64,000 bases of DNA, from NCBI RefSeq assembly GCF_003970495.1, contig NZ_RXWW01000061.1, forward strand, positions 156,543 through 220,542. Direction: 5' to 3'. Positions within the stretch are counted from its first letter, which is position 1, and each line of letters opens with the position of its first letter. The stretch comes from Staphylococcus pasteuri. Its GTDB lineage: Bacteria; Bacillota; Bacilli; Staphylococcales; Staphylococcaceae. The position numbers and the translations under genes are program-made. Under the pieces are notes generated by a model, which saw nothing but the letters and a program-made list of their open reading frames with translations, was not told the origin of the DNA and did not search any database. This document shows, in pieces, positions 1 to 9,365 of this stretch.

Positions 1-1
1 A

Positions 2-583
2 GATAGTCCGTATGTTAAATTATTTGGGTTAGTTGGTATTCCTTTTGCGGCAGGACTTATCAACTTTGTAGTATTAACTGCAGCAGCTTCAGCTTGTAAT
101 AGTGGCGTGTTTGCCAATAGTAGAACAATGTTTGGATTATCTCAACGTAAACAAGCACCTCCTATATTAGGAAAAACAAATAGAAATGGTGTGCCTTATT
201 ATGCGATTTTAGTAACATGTGGATTGTTAAGTATTTCTGTTGTACTTAATGCCATCTTTAAAGATGCAACGAAAGTATTTGTATATATTACAACAGTTTC
301 TACAGTATTAAATATCGTAATTTGGTCTATTATTATGATTGCTTATATCGGTTATTTAAAACAAAATCCAGAGTTACATAAACAAAGTCAATACAAATTA
401 CCAGGCGGTAAGTGGATGGCTTATGGTATTGTTACATTCTTTGCATTTATATTTATTATTTTATTAATTAACAATAGTACAAGAATAGCAGTTATTATTG
501 CCCCATTTTGGATGGGAATATTAGGTTTAATGTATTTGAGATATAAGAAAGAATCTAGAAAAGCAGAAATTGTAGATGAATAA
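2..583 (+). CDS. cycA: D-serine/D-alanine/glycine permease, C-terminal part
   Basis: The reading frame is open from the window edge, so about 193 C-terminal residues are visible and the start lies outside. The protein is an APC-superfamily amino acid transporter. The stretch INFVVLTAAASACNSGVF, then SRTMFGLSQ, ITTVSTVL and the YKLPGGKW loop follow the CycA pattern closely, with about four hydrophobic membrane segments and a basic cytoplasmic tail. CycA imports D-alanine, D-serine and glycine by proton symport; that substrate range is inferred from family resemblance. A strong hairpin terminator follows. A related permease of the same subfamily cannot be excluded. Confidence 0.85.
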   Translation, partial: DSPYVKLFGLVGIPFAAGLINFVVLTAAASACNSGVFANSRTMFGLSQRKQAPPILGKTNRNGVPYYAILVTCGLLSISVVLNAIFKDATKVFVYITTVSTVLNIVIWSIIMIAYIGYLKQNPELHKQSQYKLPGGKWMAYGIVTFFAFIFIILLINNSTRIAVIIAPFWMGILGLMYLRYKKESRKAEIVDE

Positions 584-591
584 TTAAAACA

Positions 592-640
592 AAAGCATTT
601 AATGAGTTAATGAAAGGTAAACTCATTAAATGCTTTTTAT
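592..640. terminator. Rho-independent terminator after the permease
   Basis: Inverted repeat AAAGCATTTAATGAGTT with a matching right arm and a T-run. The A-run on the left side means it could also serve the convergent DUF488 gene. Confidence 0.75.
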
Positions 641-644
641 TGAT

Positions 645-1004
645 TTAGTTATTTTTTAGAAGTTTCATTAATACATTAGCGTGATTATATTGAGTATCCT
701 TTGCGGCATATAATAAAATAACATCTTCCTTACTTGATGACACAAAGTCTTTAAGATATTCAAAAGCTTCTTGTTGTTCGCTATTTTCACGTAATTCTTT
801 AGCATACTTTTCTGAAAACGCAGCGTATAATTTAGGTTCATGATTAAACCATTTTCTTAATTCAGTAGTAGGGGCCACTTTTTTTAACCATTCATCCAAT
901 TGTGCGTCTTCTTTAGAAACACCTCTTGGCCAAACACGATCAACTAACACACGCTTACCTTTAGCAATTTGCTTATCATAGATGCGTTGACATTTAACAG
1001 TCAT
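645..1004 (-). CDS. DUF488 family protein (YeaO-like)
   Basis: A protein of 119 residues of the DUF488/YeaO family; the function is not established. The sequence shows the family signature VLVDRVWPRGVSKEDAQLDEW near residue 20 and a C-terminal VILLYAAKDTQYNHANVL segment in place of a classical active site. The start is the ATG at 1004 because AGGAG lies nine bases before it; an upstream extension would have no ribosome binding site. It is a single gene, convergent with the permease. Confidence 0.75.
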   Translation of the reverse strand: MTVKCQRIYDKQIAKGKRVLVDRVWPRGVSKEDAQLDEWLKKVAPTTELRKWFNHEPKLYAAFSEKYAKELRENSEQQEAFEYLKDFVSSSKEDVILLYAAKDTQYNHANVLMKLLKNN

Positions 1005-1089
1005 CGTATACATCTCCTCTTTTATTTGTATCTTTAGCATAACAATCATAATGGCATAAAGATGTTAAAAAATGATGAAAATTTAAAAT

Positions 1090-1123
1090 AATTATCTGAA
1101 AATTCTAAATAATATGGTATAAT
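1090..1123 (+). promoter_or_regulatory. CodY-like box over the promoter of the PfoR-like gene
   Basis: AATTATCTGAAAATT at 1090-1104 differs by one base from the CodY consensus AATTTTCWGAAAATT. A TATAAT -10 element is at 1118-1123, and the -35 position (1095-1100, 17-bp spacing) lies inside the box. Repression by CodY when branched-chain amino acids and GTP are plentiful is inferred. Confidence 0.5.
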
Positions 1124-1130
1124 ACTTGTT

Positions 1131-1250
1131 ATAGTCTTAATTGGCCCAACTTTACACAACAAATGATTGCATCAACGAATACCAACACACCTTAGATTTC
1201 ATCATGTGTATAGTTAGTTCAATTAAGGCTATTTGTCTTTTTTTATTGTA
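1131..1250 (+). promoter_or_regulatory. Structured 5' leader RNA (possible attenuator) of the PfoR-like gene
   Basis: The expected transcription start (about 1130) is followed at once by TAGTCTTAATTG (1132-1143), which pairs over 12 positions with CAATTAAGGCTA (1220-1231). TTTGTCTTTTTTT follows directly. The enclosed 76 bases contain further complementary stretches (ACACAC near 1185-1190 with GTGT at 1206-1209). A closing stem followed by a U-run is the layout of a riboswitch or attenuator. I recognise no known class; there is no T-box motif and no GlcT/LicT-type RAT. Confidence 0.45.
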
Positions 1251-1273
1251 ATAGATTATTGGAGGCGCTAGAA

Positions 1274-2329
1274 ATGACAACATTGAGTAAAATAAGACCA
1301 AAAGATTTTATATTCAGAGTGTTATCTGGGGTAGCAGTAGGTATTGTAGCAGGTTTAGTACCTAATGCGATATTGGGAGAAATATTTAAATATTTCTCCC
1401 AATATCATCCTATTTTTAAAACATTGCTAGGTGTTGTTCAAGCAATCCAATTTACAGTACCGGCACTAGTAGGAGCGTTAATCGCTTTAAAATTTAATTT
1501 GACACCATTAGCTATGGCAGTAGTAGCAAGTGCTTCTTATGTTGGAAGTGGTGCTGCTCAATTTAAGAATGGTACATGGGTGATTGCTGGAATAGGGGAT
1601 TTGATTAATACAATGATTACTGCATCTATTGCGGTATTGTTGATTTTGTTAATAGAACACCGTGTAGGTAGTATGGCTTTAATTGTATATCCAACGTTTA
1701 TAGGGGGCATTGCAGCAACAATCGGTGTATTAATCCTACCTTATGTACATATGATTACAACTGGGATAGGAAATATGGTAAACAGTTTTACAGAATTACA
1801 GCCTGTATTAATGAGTATGTTAATTTCAATGGTATTTAGTTTCATTATCATATCGCCGCTATCAACAGTAGCGATTGCCATAGCGATTGGTATTTCGGGT
1901 ATAGCGGCTGGTTCCGCATCTATTGGTATAGCAGCTACAGAAGCGGTATTACTAATTGGAACTAGCCAAGTCAATCGAGCGGGTGTGCCAATGTCTATTT
2001 TCTTTGGCGGTGTGAAAATGATGATGCCTAACATGGTACGTTATCCGATTATTATGCTACCAATATTAATTACAGCCGCAGTTTCAGGGATTACTTCAGG
2101 AATTGTAGGTATAGCAGGTACAAAAGAATCAGCAGGATTTGGTTTTATAGGTATGGTAGGTCCAATTAATGCATTTAAATTTATGGGACTTGATTCTGCT
2201 TGGTTGAGTTTATTGCTTATAATGATTGCATACTTTATCGTTCCTTTCCTTGTAGCATGGATTTTAGATATTCTATTTAGAAAGGTATTTAAAATTTATA
2301 GTAATGACATATTTAAATTTTTAGCATAA
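1274..2329 (+). CDS. PfoR-like / PTS_EIIC_2-type membrane protein
   Basis: A polytopic membrane protein of 351 residues with about nine or ten hydrophobic segments. Glycine-rich loops and GVPMSIFFGGVKMMMPN near residue 245 resemble the PTS_EIIC_2 (PfoR-like) family. These proteins lack EIIA and EIIB domains and their substrates are mostly unknown. The ATG at 1274 is chosen because GGAGGC lies seven bases upstream. A paralogue occurs at 45412, next to the L-serine dehydratase genes, so an amino acid or related substrate is possible; that is inference. Expression seems tightly controlled, with a CodY-like box and a structured leader upstream and a terminator downstream. Confidence 0.6.
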   Translation: MTTLSKIRPKDFIFRVLSGVAVGIVAGLVPNAILGEIFKYFSQYHPIFKTLLGVVQAIQFTVPALVGALIALKFNLTPLAMAVVASASYVGSGAAQFKNGTWVIAGIGDLINTMITASIAVLLILLIEHRVGSMALIVYPTFIGGIAATIGVLILPYVHMITTGIGNMVNSFTELQPVLMSMLISMVFSFIIISPLSTVAIAIAIGISGIAAGSASIGIAATEAVLLIGTSQVNRAGVPMSIFFGGVKMMMPNMVRYPIIMLPILITAAVSGITSGIVGIAGTKESAGFGFIGMVGPINAFKFMGLDSAWLSLLLIMIAYFIVPFLVAWILDILFRKVFKIYSNDIFKFLA

Positions 2330-2334
2330 TAAGT

Positions 2335-2380
2335 AAAAAACAGGTTTCTTTTATTTAAAAGTAAAGGACCTGTTTTTTTA
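2335..2380 (+). terminator. Rho-independent terminator
   Basis: AAAAACAGGT and ACCTGTTTTT arms followed by a T-run, just after the PfoR-like gene. Confidence 0.75.
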
Positions 2381-2428
2381 TTATGCTATACTTTATAAAA
2401 TTTCATTTTTAACCAAAGGGTGGGTATT

Positions 2429-3853
2429 ATGAATAAAAAAATAGAAGAATTAAAATTGAAAGCAGCAAGTCTGACTCGCCAAACTCATGAATTAGGCATT
2501 CCAATTATGATTTTATTTGAAGGTATGCCGGCGTCAGGGAAGACACGCTTATCCAATGAACTATTACTGATTTTTGATGCAAAATACACACAATTCATCT
2601 CTACTAAGTCACCACAATATGAAGATTTAAGATATCAATTTTTACAAAAATATTGGAACACATTACCTCAAAAAGGACACATTAACATATATTTTAGAAG
2701 TTGGTATTCTCATTTCTTAGATTATAAAGAAAATGGTATTAAACAAGCATATTATAAAAAAAGTGAGAAACTAGTTAATCAAATCAAAAGTTTTGAAACA
2801 ATGCTGCAAAATGACAATTATGAACTAATTAAGTTTTATATTGAAGTGAGCGAAGAAAAACGACAAGAACATATTCAACAAACTAAAGACAATCCATTAA
2901 TGAAATGGAAAGTTCAAGAATATGAACAGGTCATCCCTAATGAAACGTATTTAGCAGAAATGAGAAAGTTCACACATAAAGATAACCAATGGGAAGTCAT
3001 TGATTATACACAACGTGAAGTTGCATTTGAAAAAATGTACAAACATATAATAGAAAGATTAGAAAACGCGATTAAGAAATCAAATAGACAGCAAGCTAAT
3101 AAAGACGGTGCATTTAGCAAAGATTTTTCGACTAATATGTTTGATGTTAAATTCGAGAAAATTTCTAAAAAAGAATATAAAGAGATGATTGAACCTTTAC
3201 AAAAACGTATGAGAGAAATTCAATTTGCATTATATGAAAGAAAGATTCCACTTATTTTAACTTTCGAAGGAATGGATGCAGCTGGTAAAGGTGGTAATAT
3301 TAAGCGAATTCGAGAAAAGTTAGATCCTACAGGTTATGAAGTAAATGGTATTAGTGCACCAACCGATGTTGAATTAGCTCATCATTACTTATGGCGCTTT
3401 GCTAAAGAAATGCCTAAAACAGGTCACCTTGAAATATTCGATCGCAGTTGGTACGGCAGGGTGTTAGTAGAAAGAGTAGAAGGGTTTGCCGATAAAGAAG
3501 AATGGAAACGAGCTTATCATGAAATTAATGAATTTGAAAAAATGTGGACAGATGAAGGTGCGATTCTTTTAAAATTTTTCTTATGTCTAGATAAAGATGA
3601 ACAACTTAAGCGTTTTAAGGATAGAGAGCAAGATCCAAATAAACAATGGAAAATAACGGATGAAGATTGGCGTAATCGTGATAAATGGGATTTATATTTA
3701 GAAGCAAGTCATGACACGATTAAATATACTGATACTAATTACGCACCTTGGTTCATTGTGCCTGCTGATCATAAGAAGACTGCAAGAGTTGAAGTATTGA
3801 AATATATTATTAGACAATGTGAAAAAGTATTATGGGGCGTTAAAGACTATTAA
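2429..3853 (+). CDS. Tandem PPK2-family polyphosphate kinase (polyP:AMP phosphotransferase type)
   Basis: A protein of 474 residues with two PPK2 modules. The N-terminal module has Walker A-like EGMPASGKT near residue 33 and FRSWYSHF; the C-terminal module has EGMDAAGKGG near residue 281 and FDRSWYGRVLVERVEG, the complete PPK2 signature. Two-domain PPK2 enzymes (Pap type) transfer phosphate between polyphosphate and AMP or ADP, usually with only the C-terminal module active. The degenerate N-terminal motifs fit that. The ATG at 2429 is preferred over the GTG at 2420 because AAAGGGTGG lies just before it. It is a single-gene unit. Confidence 0.85.
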   Translation: MNKKIEELKLKAASLTRQTHELGIPIMILFEGMPASGKTRLSNELLLIFDAKYTQFISTKSPQYEDLRYQFLQKYWNTLPQKGHINIYFRSWYSHFLDYKENGIKQAYYKKSEKLVNQIKSFETMLQNDNYELIKFYIEVSEEKRQEHIQQTKDNPLMKWKVQEYEQVIPNETYLAEMRKFTHKDNQWEVIDYTQREVAFEKMYKHIIERLENAIKKSNRQQANKDGAFSKDFSTNMFDVKFEKISKKEYKEMIEPLQKRMREIQFALYERKIPLILTFEGMDAAGKGGNIKRIREKLDPTGYEVNGISAPTDVELAHHYLWRFAKEMPKTGHLEIFDRSWYGRVLVERVEGFADKEEWKRAYHEINEFEKMWTDEGAILLKFFLCLDKDEQLKRFKDREQDPNKQWKITDEDWRNRDKWDLYLEASHDTIKYTDTNYAPWFIVPADHKKTARVEVLKYIIRQCEKVLWGVKDY

Positions 3854-4312
3854 ACTAATTCGGATTACAAAATAAATATAGTTTGTGTTTAGATGAAATG
3901 ATTCAAATTAATGATAAAGTTTGGATATTTCATCTATTTTTATGTTAAAACTAATCATTTTAAATTTTTAGAACTATTACAGTTATGTAACTAAAATGCA
4001 ATCTGTAATATTACGGCAAATGTAAAAGTTGAGCAAAACTCTTAAAAATCTAATGTAATATAAAGGTTTGTGATGAAATTTTAAACTAAAAAGTTTAAGT
4101 CTTTATATTACAAGGACGACATTTATATTTCAAAGTTACAAAACGAGGTTTAGTTTGTAATTTTTTGTAAGGAACGTGTAATATACAAAGCCGATTTTTA
4201 TGGTATAGTGAATACCGTCGAAAGTTAAACAAAAACATTTTCAATATTGCACAACGAATTTAATACAAGAAAACATATAAAAACAAAAAACTTTTTGGAG
4301 GATTTTTCAATT
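3854..4312 (+). other. Long intergenic region upstream of the IsaA-like gene
   Basis: It holds no convincing gene. A hairpin with arms AGATGAAAT (3891-3899) and ATTTCATCT (3927-3935) followed by T-rich DNA probably terminates the PPK2 gene. The right half is rich in TGTAA and TTACA half-sites, including a near-consensus WalR box at 4166-4182. The last 110 bases form the leader of the IsaA-like gene, with GGAGGA at about 4298-4303. Confidence 0.6.
4166..4182 (+). promoter_or_regulatory. WalR-like box
   Basis: TGTAAG-N5-TGTAAT differs by one base from the WalR consensus TGTWAH-N5-TGTWAH. A third half-site, TGTAAT, starts ten bases upstream at 4156. WalKR controls autolysin and transglycosylase genes including isaA in S. 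aureus, so the location fits. Confidence 0.55.
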
Positions 4313-5089
4313 ATGAAGAAGACATTTATCGCATCAACATTAGCATTAACTTTAGGAGCAGCAGGTTACGCAGTATCAGGTCACGAAGCACACGCTTCAG
4401 AAACTACTAACGTAGATCAAGCACACTTAGTTGACTTAGCTCACAACCACCCAGAACAATTAAACGCTCAACCAATCCAAGCTGGCGCTTATGACATTCA
4501 CTTTGTAAGTGGTGGATTCCAATATAACTTCACTTCAGATGGTGAAAACTTCTCTTGGAACTACCAAGAAGTTGGTTCAAACGCTTCAACTACTCAAGCA
4601 TCAGCTCAAACATCAAATACTGCAGCTCAATCAGCTGACTACACAACTTCTTATAACCAAGAAGCTAGTACTCAATCAGTAAGCTCTAACCAACAATCAA
4701 GCAACACTAACGTAGAAGCTGTTTCAGCTCCAACTATTTCTTCAAACAGTAGTTCAAGCCATAACTACAGCACTAAAACAACTTCATACTCAGCACCATC
4801 AACTTCAAGTGCTTCAACTTCAAGTGCTTCAACTGGTGGATCAACTAAAGCTCAATTCTTAGCTAATGGTGGTACTGAAGCTGCATGGAACGCTATCGTT
4901 ATGCCTGAATCAGGTGGTAACCCTAACGCAGTTAACCCAGCTGGATACAGAGGTTTAGGTCAAACTAAAGAATCTTGGGGTTCAGGATCAGTAGCTAGCC
5001 AAACTAAAGGTATGCTTAACTATGCTAATAGCCGTTACGGTTCATTAAGCAGTGCAATTGCTTTCCGTCAAAGCCACGGATGGTGGTAG
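4313..5089 (+). CDS. isaA: Secreted lytic transglycosylase, IsaA/SceD-like
   Basis: A precursor of 258 residues. A signal peptide ends at AHA (about residue 28). The mature N-terminus has the IsaA hallmark [19 protein letters not shown] and [19 protein letters not shown], then a Ser/Thr/Gln/Asn-rich linker with SSASTSS repeats (about residues 85-180). The C-terminal domain carries [21 protein letters not shown], where Glu199 is the expected catalytic residue. Such enzymes cleave peptidoglycan glycan strands at the cell surface. The N-terminal half reads as IsaA while the C-terminal catalytic part looks closer to SceD-type domains. The ATG at 4313 has GGAGGA upstream. Many codons end in preferred bases, which suggests high expression. 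Confidence 0.8.
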   Translation: MKKTFIASTLALTLGAAGYAVSGHEAHASETTNVDQAHLVDLAHNHPEQLNAQPIQAGAYDIHFVSGGFQYNFTSDGENFSWNYQEVGSNASTTQASAQTSNTAAQSADYTTSYNQEASTQSVSSNQQSSNTNVEAVSAPTISSNSSSSHNYSTKTTSYSAPSTSSASTSSASTGGSTKAQFLANGGTEAAWNAIVMPESGGNPNAVNPAGYRGLGQTKESWGSGSVASQTKGMLNYANSRYGSLSSAIAFRQSHGWW

Positions 5090-5131
5090 GATTCAGTTTA
5101 TAACTGGAAAGAACTTCGAGTTATAAATGAT

Positions 5132-5165
5132 TGAGAGGATGACTATGTCATCCTCTTTTTTTTAT
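5132..5165 (+). terminator. Rho-independent terminator of the IsaA-like gene
   Basis: GAGAGGATGAC and GTCATCCTCTT arms around a short loop, followed by eight or more T residues. Confidence 0.85.
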
Positions 5166-5237
5166 GTCTTTTTTTTATTTAGCTTATTAATTTTCTACAA
5201 AGTTTAATTAAAATTTTTAATTCATTTGGTGTTTAGA

Positions 5238-5262
5238 GTTTAAATAACGATAATGAGGGAAC
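5238..5262 (+). promoter_or_regulatory. Sigma-B-like promoter of crtOPQMN
   Basis: GTTTAA at 5238-5243, a 13-base spacer, then GGGAAC at 5257-5262, close to the sigma-B consensus GTTTAA-N12-15-GGGWAW. In S. aureus the crt operon is read from a sigma-B promoter, which supports the call. The crtO start codon is 50 bases downstream. Confidence 0.6.
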
Positions 5263-5311
5263 ATGTTCTAAAACGTATGTTAATAGGCAATAAAATAGTG
5301 AAGGTGTTGTG

Positions 5312-5803
5312 ATGTATTTGAAAATTATTAAAAGGACCTTGAAATTAACTGTTTTACATAGTTTGTATTGGTTTTCGATTCAAATGACATTAGCACACTT
5401 TGGAACTAAAATACCTAATTCATTTTTTGAAAAAAATGGGCATATATTTCGTATATACTCTTGGGAAAATAATGGTAAATTTTGGAATAGAATTCTAAAA
5501 GTAAACCAATGGAAGTACTTGATACCTGAAGGAAGTAAATTAAATTCTCATATATATAATAAGAATTCAATAGAAGATTTAAATATTGAAACATTAAAAC
5601 AACTTGATATTGAAATGAAAAGAGCAGAATTGATTCATTGGTTGTCTATAATACCAGTTATTATATTTGTGAAATCTTCTAGATACATACAAATAATCAA
5701 TTTAATCTATGTATTATTTAGTCATATTCCTGTGATCTTAGTACAAAGATATAATCGTCCAAGATTAGAAAAGTTAATTCGTTTAATTTATAAAAGAGGT
5801 TAA
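5312..5803 (+). CDS. crtO: Glycosyl-4,4'-diaponeurosporenoate acyltransferase
   Basis: A membrane protein of 163 residues, matching the usual CrtO length (about 165). In staphyloxanthin biosynthesis CrtO esterifies the glucose C6 hydroxyl of glycosyl-diaponeurosporenoate with a branched fatty acid. Visible features are an N-terminal hydrophobic segment, [22 protein letters not shown], and two hydrophobic C-terminal stretches. It is the first gene of the operon, as in S. aureus, with crtP starting four bases after its stop. AAGGTG at 5301-5306 supports the ATG at 5312; a GTG immediately before it is an alternative. Confidence 0.85.
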   Translation: MYLKIIKRTLKLTVLHSLYWFSIQMTLAHFGTKIPNSFFEKNGHIFRIYSWENNGKFWNRILKVNQWKYLIPEGSKLNSHIYNKNSIEDLNIETLKQLDIEMKRAELIHWLSIIPVIIFVKSSRYIQIINLIYVLFSHIPVILVQRYNRPRLEKLIRLIYKRG

Positions 5804-5807
5804 ATAC

Positions 5808-7310
5808 ATGACTGAAAATACTAAAGTGGTTGTTATTGGTGGTGGATTAGGTGGTATATCTGCTGCAATTAGAATGGCACAAAGTGGCTATGAAGTATCA
5901 TTATTCGAACAAAATGAACATATAGGAGGTAAAGTCAATCGCCTTGAAACGAAAGGGTTTGGTTTTGATTTAGGACCTTCTATATTAACTATGCCTCAAA
6001 TTTTTGAACGTTTATTCGAATATAGTAATAAACATATGGAAGATTATGTAACAATTGAAAGATTACCATTACAATGGCGAAGTTTCTTTACAGATGGTAC
6101 ATATATAGATTTATATGAAGGAATAGAACAAACATTTTCAAATAATGACCAACTATCTTTGACTGATAAAGAAGAGTTACAAAATTATTTAGAATACACA
6201 CGACGTATACAGCGAATTACAGAAAAAGGCTATTTTAATAAAGGGTTAGACAAATTAAAAGGTATTATAAAATATCATGGGCCTTTACGTTCTTTAAAAG
6301 AGTTTGATTATTTTTCTACTATGCAACAAGGAATAAATCAACGTGTTAGTAATCCTAAATTAAGAGATATGTTAGGCTACTTTATCAAATATGTAGGTTC
6401 ATCTTCTTATCATGCACCAGCAGTATTATCAATGCTATTTAATATGCAACAAGAACAAAGTCTATGGTATGTTCAGGGTGGTATACATCTACTTGCTCAA
6501 GCATTAGAACAACTTGCTATAGAAGTAAGGGTTCAAATTCACACTAGTGTAACTGTTAAAAATATAAAAACCTATCATGACGACGTAGTAGGAGTTAGAT
6601 TAGCAGATGATAGATTTTTTGAAGCTGACTATATTATCTCTAATATGGAAGTTATTCCTACATATAGAGAATTATTACATTTTAATCAAAAACGTATTGA
6701 TAAATTAGAAGGCGTATACGAACCGGCTAGTTCTGGATTTGTAATGCATTTGGGTGTCAGTAAATCTTATCCTCAGCTACGACATCATAATTTTTTCTTT
6801 TCCAGTAATTCAAAAAGAAATTATGAAGAAGTATTTGATCAAAAAATATTACCTCAAGACCCAACGATTTATTTAGTAAATACGAATAAAACTGACTCAA
6901 CTCAAGCACCTAATGGTTATGAAAATATAAAAGTTTTACCACATATCCCATATATTCAAGATAAACCTTTTAAAAAAGAAGAGTATCAAATATTTAGAAA
7001 CATCGTATTAGATAAATTAGAACGTATGGGACTAACTGATTTAAGACAGTATATTATATATGAAGATTATTGGTTACCTGAAGATATTGAGCAACATTAC
7101 CGTTCTAATAGAGGAGCAATATATGGTGTTGTAGCAGATAAAAAGAAAAATAAAGGTTTCAAATTCCCTAAATGTAGCCAATATTTTAATAACTTGTACT
7201 TTGTTGGTGGTTCCGTCAACCCAGGAGGCGGTATGCCTATGGTTACTTTAAGCGGACAACAAGTAGCAGATATGATTAATCAAAGAGAGGGATTTAAAGG
7301 AGAAAAATAG
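5808..7310 (+). CDS. crtP: 4,4'-diaponeurosporene oxygenase
   Basis: A FAD-dependent carotenoid oxidase of 500 residues. The dinucleotide-binding fold is at the N-terminus ([16 protein letters not shown], then [13 protein letters not shown] and [11 protein letters not shown]), and the carotenoid-enzyme C-terminal signature [17 protein letters not shown] is near residue 465. CrtP oxidises the terminal methyl group of 4,4'-diaponeurosporene toward the carboxylic acid. The gene lies between crtO and crtQ; its stop codon overlaps the crtQ start by one base, suggesting coupled translation. It is paralogous to crtN at the operon end; order and detailed sequence separate the two. Confidence 0.9.
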   Translation: MTENTKVVVIGGGLGGISAAIRMAQSGYEVSLFEQNEHIGGKVNRLETKGFGFDLGPSILTMPQIFERLFEYSNKHMEDYVTIERLPLQWRSFFTDGTYIDLYEGIEQTFSNNDQLSLTDKEELQNYLEYTRRIQRITEKGYFNKGLDKLKGIIKYHGPLRSLKEFDYFSTMQQGINQRVSNPKLRDMLGYFIKYVGSSSYHAPAVLSMLFNMQQEQSLWYVQGGIHLLAQALEQLAIEVRVQIHTSVTVKNIKTYHDDVVGVRLADDRFFEADYIISNMEVIPTYRELLHFNQKRIDKLEGVYEPASSGFVMHLGVSKSYPQLRHHNFFFSSNSKRNYEEVFDQKILPQDPTIYLVNTNKTDSTQAPNGYENIKVLPHIPYIQDKPFKKEEYQIFRNIVLDKLERMGLTDLRQYIIYEDYWLPEDIEQHYRSNRGAIYGVVADKKKNKGFKFPKCSQYFNNLYFVGGSVNPGGGMPMVTLSGQQVADMINQREGFKGEK

Positions 7311-8455
7311 TGAGAATTATTCAATATATTATTACTGTTTTTACAATGTTATCAATAGTGTGTGGTCATTTTATATATAATCGTAGATATAGATTGAACC
7401 ATCAGAAAACAAATAATAGCCATGATGTGAAAGAAATAAATGGGAGTAATCCAATCATAACTATTATTATTCCTGCTAGAAACGAAGCTCATAGATTACC
7501 ACAATTACTGGAATCCTTATTAACGCAAACTGGAAATTTTAAAGTGATTGTCATGGATGATGGTTCTATAGATGACACAGTGAAGGTTGCAAAAGCATAT
7601 CAAGTTGAAGTTCATCAAGTTCAATATTCCATTGAAGATAAATGGCGTGGTAAATCACGCGTATGTTATGAAGGAATCAAGTATTGTAATAGTAAATTAG
7701 TAATGTTTGTGGATGCAGATGTAGTATTTGAAAATAACGAAGTCATTGAGAAACTTATTCATACTTATCATCATCAAAACGATAAAGGGTTACTAAGTGT
7801 TCAACCTTATCATAAAACACGAAACACATATGAAAGTTTATCAGCAATTTTTAATTTAATGACTGTAGTAGGTATGAATCACTTCTCATCTTTAAAGAAA
7901 CAGAAGGACAATAATATAGCATTTGGGCCAATATTGTTAACTAACATAGATGACTATTTAGCTACTAATGGGCATCTGAATGCAGAACACAGTATTATTG
8001 AAGGCTTTGCAATTGGCCAAGTTTATCAACAACTTAATTTACCTGTCACACTTTATGAGGGAAAAGGTAATATTCATTTTAGAATGTACGAAGAAGGTTT
8101 GAAGGTATTAGTTAAAGGTTGGACCAAGCATTTATCTGTAGGTGCTAATCAGACAGAGTCACGCATAATGTTTGCTATAATGATTTGGCTATTTGGTTCT
8201 ATAATGACTAGTTTAGGAATAATATTTAGTTGTATTTATAAACCTATTTCAAAATTTAAAATGTTAACGCTATACTTTATCTATACAATTCAGTTTATTC
8301 AATTGCATCGACGTGTTGGTAATTTTTCTAGGATATTGTTATGTTTACATCCATTACTATTTTTATTTTTCTGTAGTATTTTTGGGAAATCATTGTGGCA
8401 TACATATATTTTGAAAAAGGTTGAATGGAAAGGTAGACACTTTGACATTCATTAA
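7310..8455 (+). CDS. crtQ: 4,4'-diaponeurosporenoate glycosyltransferase
   Basis: A family 2 glycosyltransferase of 381 residues. An N-terminal membrane anchor is followed by a GT-A domain with IIPARNEAHRLPQLLESLL, VMDDGSIDDT and the metal-binding VDADV, and then by two or three C-terminal membrane segments. It adds glucose to 4,4'-diaponeurosporenoate. The start is a GTG overlapping the crtP stop, with AAAGGAG just upstream. The C-terminus ends 34 bases before crtM. Confidence 0.88.
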   Translation: MRIIQYIITVFTMLSIVCGHFIYNRRYRLNHQKTNNSHDVKEINGSNPIITIIIPARNEAHRLPQLLESLLTQTGNFKVIVMDDGSIDDTVKVAKAYQVEVHQVQYSIEDKWRGKSRVCYEGIKYCNSKLVMFVDADVVFENNEVIEKLIHTYHHQNDKGLLSVQPYHKTRNTYESLSAIFNLMTVVGMNHFSSLKKQKDNNIAFGPILLTNIDDYLATNGHLNAEHSIIEGFAIGQVYQQLNLPVTLYEGKGNIHFRMYEEGLKVLVKGWTKHLSVGANQTESRIMFAIMIWLFGSIMTSLGIIFSCIYKPISKFKMLTLYFIYTIQFIQLHRRVGNFSRILLCLHPLLFLFFCSIFGKSLWHTYILKKVEWKGRHFDIH

Positions 8456-8489
8456 AGTGAATAGTATTAAAGCAACAGGAGGTCAAATA

Positions 8490-9353
8490 ATGACAACGAT
8501 TAATGAAAGTTATAAATATTGCCATCAAATTATGAAAAAGTATTCTAAAAGTTTTTCTTATGCGTTTGATTTATTACCTGAACATGAGAGGCGTGCGATA
8601 TGGGCAGTATATGCAGTATGCCGAATTATAGATGATAGTATTGATGAAGAACAAGACCCTGAAAAGTTACAAGCTATTAAAGAAGATATTCAATTAATTG
8701 AGGCACAAGAAGTTCAGTCAATTGATCAATTCAAAAGTGATGAGCTTATTATGTTAGCTTTTTTAGATGCGTCAAAACAATACAAAATGGAATATCAATC
8801 ATTATATAATCTTATTCATGCTGTATCAGAAGATGAAGATTTTGAAATGTTTAAAGAAGATAAAGATTTGATGGGATATTGTTATGGTGTAGCTGGCACA
8901 GTAGGTGAAATATTGACACCTATTTTGACTGAACATCCCGATGAAGAAACTTATGAAGTATCGAGACAATTAGGAGAAGCTTTACAATTAACTAATATTT
9001 TACGTGACGTTGGTGAAGATTTTGAAAAAGGTAGAATTTACTTTAGTCAATCAATGATTAATCAATTTGATGTAGATATAAAACATGCCTTCCATAATCA
9101 ACCTACACAAAATTATATTCAATTATGGGAACATTACGCTCAAATTGCAGAAAAAGATTATCAATATACTTTAGATCATTTGGAAGTATATAAACCTGAA
9201 GCAAGACCAATTATAGAATTAGCAGCACTCATTTATAAAGGAATTATTGATGAAGCACGACAACACGATTATCCATTACATCGTCGAGTTTATGTTTCTA
9301 GAATTAAAAAATTAAAGATATATAGACAGATTAAAAATAAATATCAAGAATAG
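8490..9353 (+). CDS. crtM: Dehydrosqualene (4,4'-diapophytoene) synthase
   Basis: A head-to-head prenyl synthase of 287 residues, the same length as S. aureus CrtM. It condenses two farnesyl diphosphates into dehydrosqualene, the committed step of staphyloxanthin synthesis. The first Asp-rich motif DDSID has D48 and D52, and the second, NILRDVGEDFEKGRIYF, lies near residues 168-185; both bind magnesium-diphosphate. The longer reading frame starting at 8421 is rejected because AGGAGG sits just before the ATG at 8490. Confidence 0.93.
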   Translation: MTTINESYKYCHQIMKKYSKSFSYAFDLLPEHERRAIWAVYAVCRIIDDSIDEEQDPEKLQAIKEDIQLIEAQEVQSIDQFKSDELIMLAFLDASKQYKMEYQSLYNLIHAVSEDEDFEMFKEDKDLMGYCYGVAGTVGEILTPILTEHPDEETYEVSRQLGEALQLTNILRDVGEDFEKGRIYFSQSMINQFDVDIKHAFHNQPTQNYIQLWEHYAQIAEKDYQYTLDHLEVYKPEARPIIELAALIYKGIIDEARQHDYPLHRRVYVSRIKKLKIYRQIKNKYQE

Positions 9354-9365
9354 GATGAATGCGAA

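Noticed and set aside
1131..1250. T-box riboswitch upstream of the PfoR-like gene
   Set aside because: No T-box sequence (AGGGTGGNACCGCG type) and no specifier-loop arrangement are present.
8328..8528. Minus-strand frame across the crtQ-crtM junction
   Set aside because: It lies opposite two well-supported genes and has no family resemblance or ribosome binding site.
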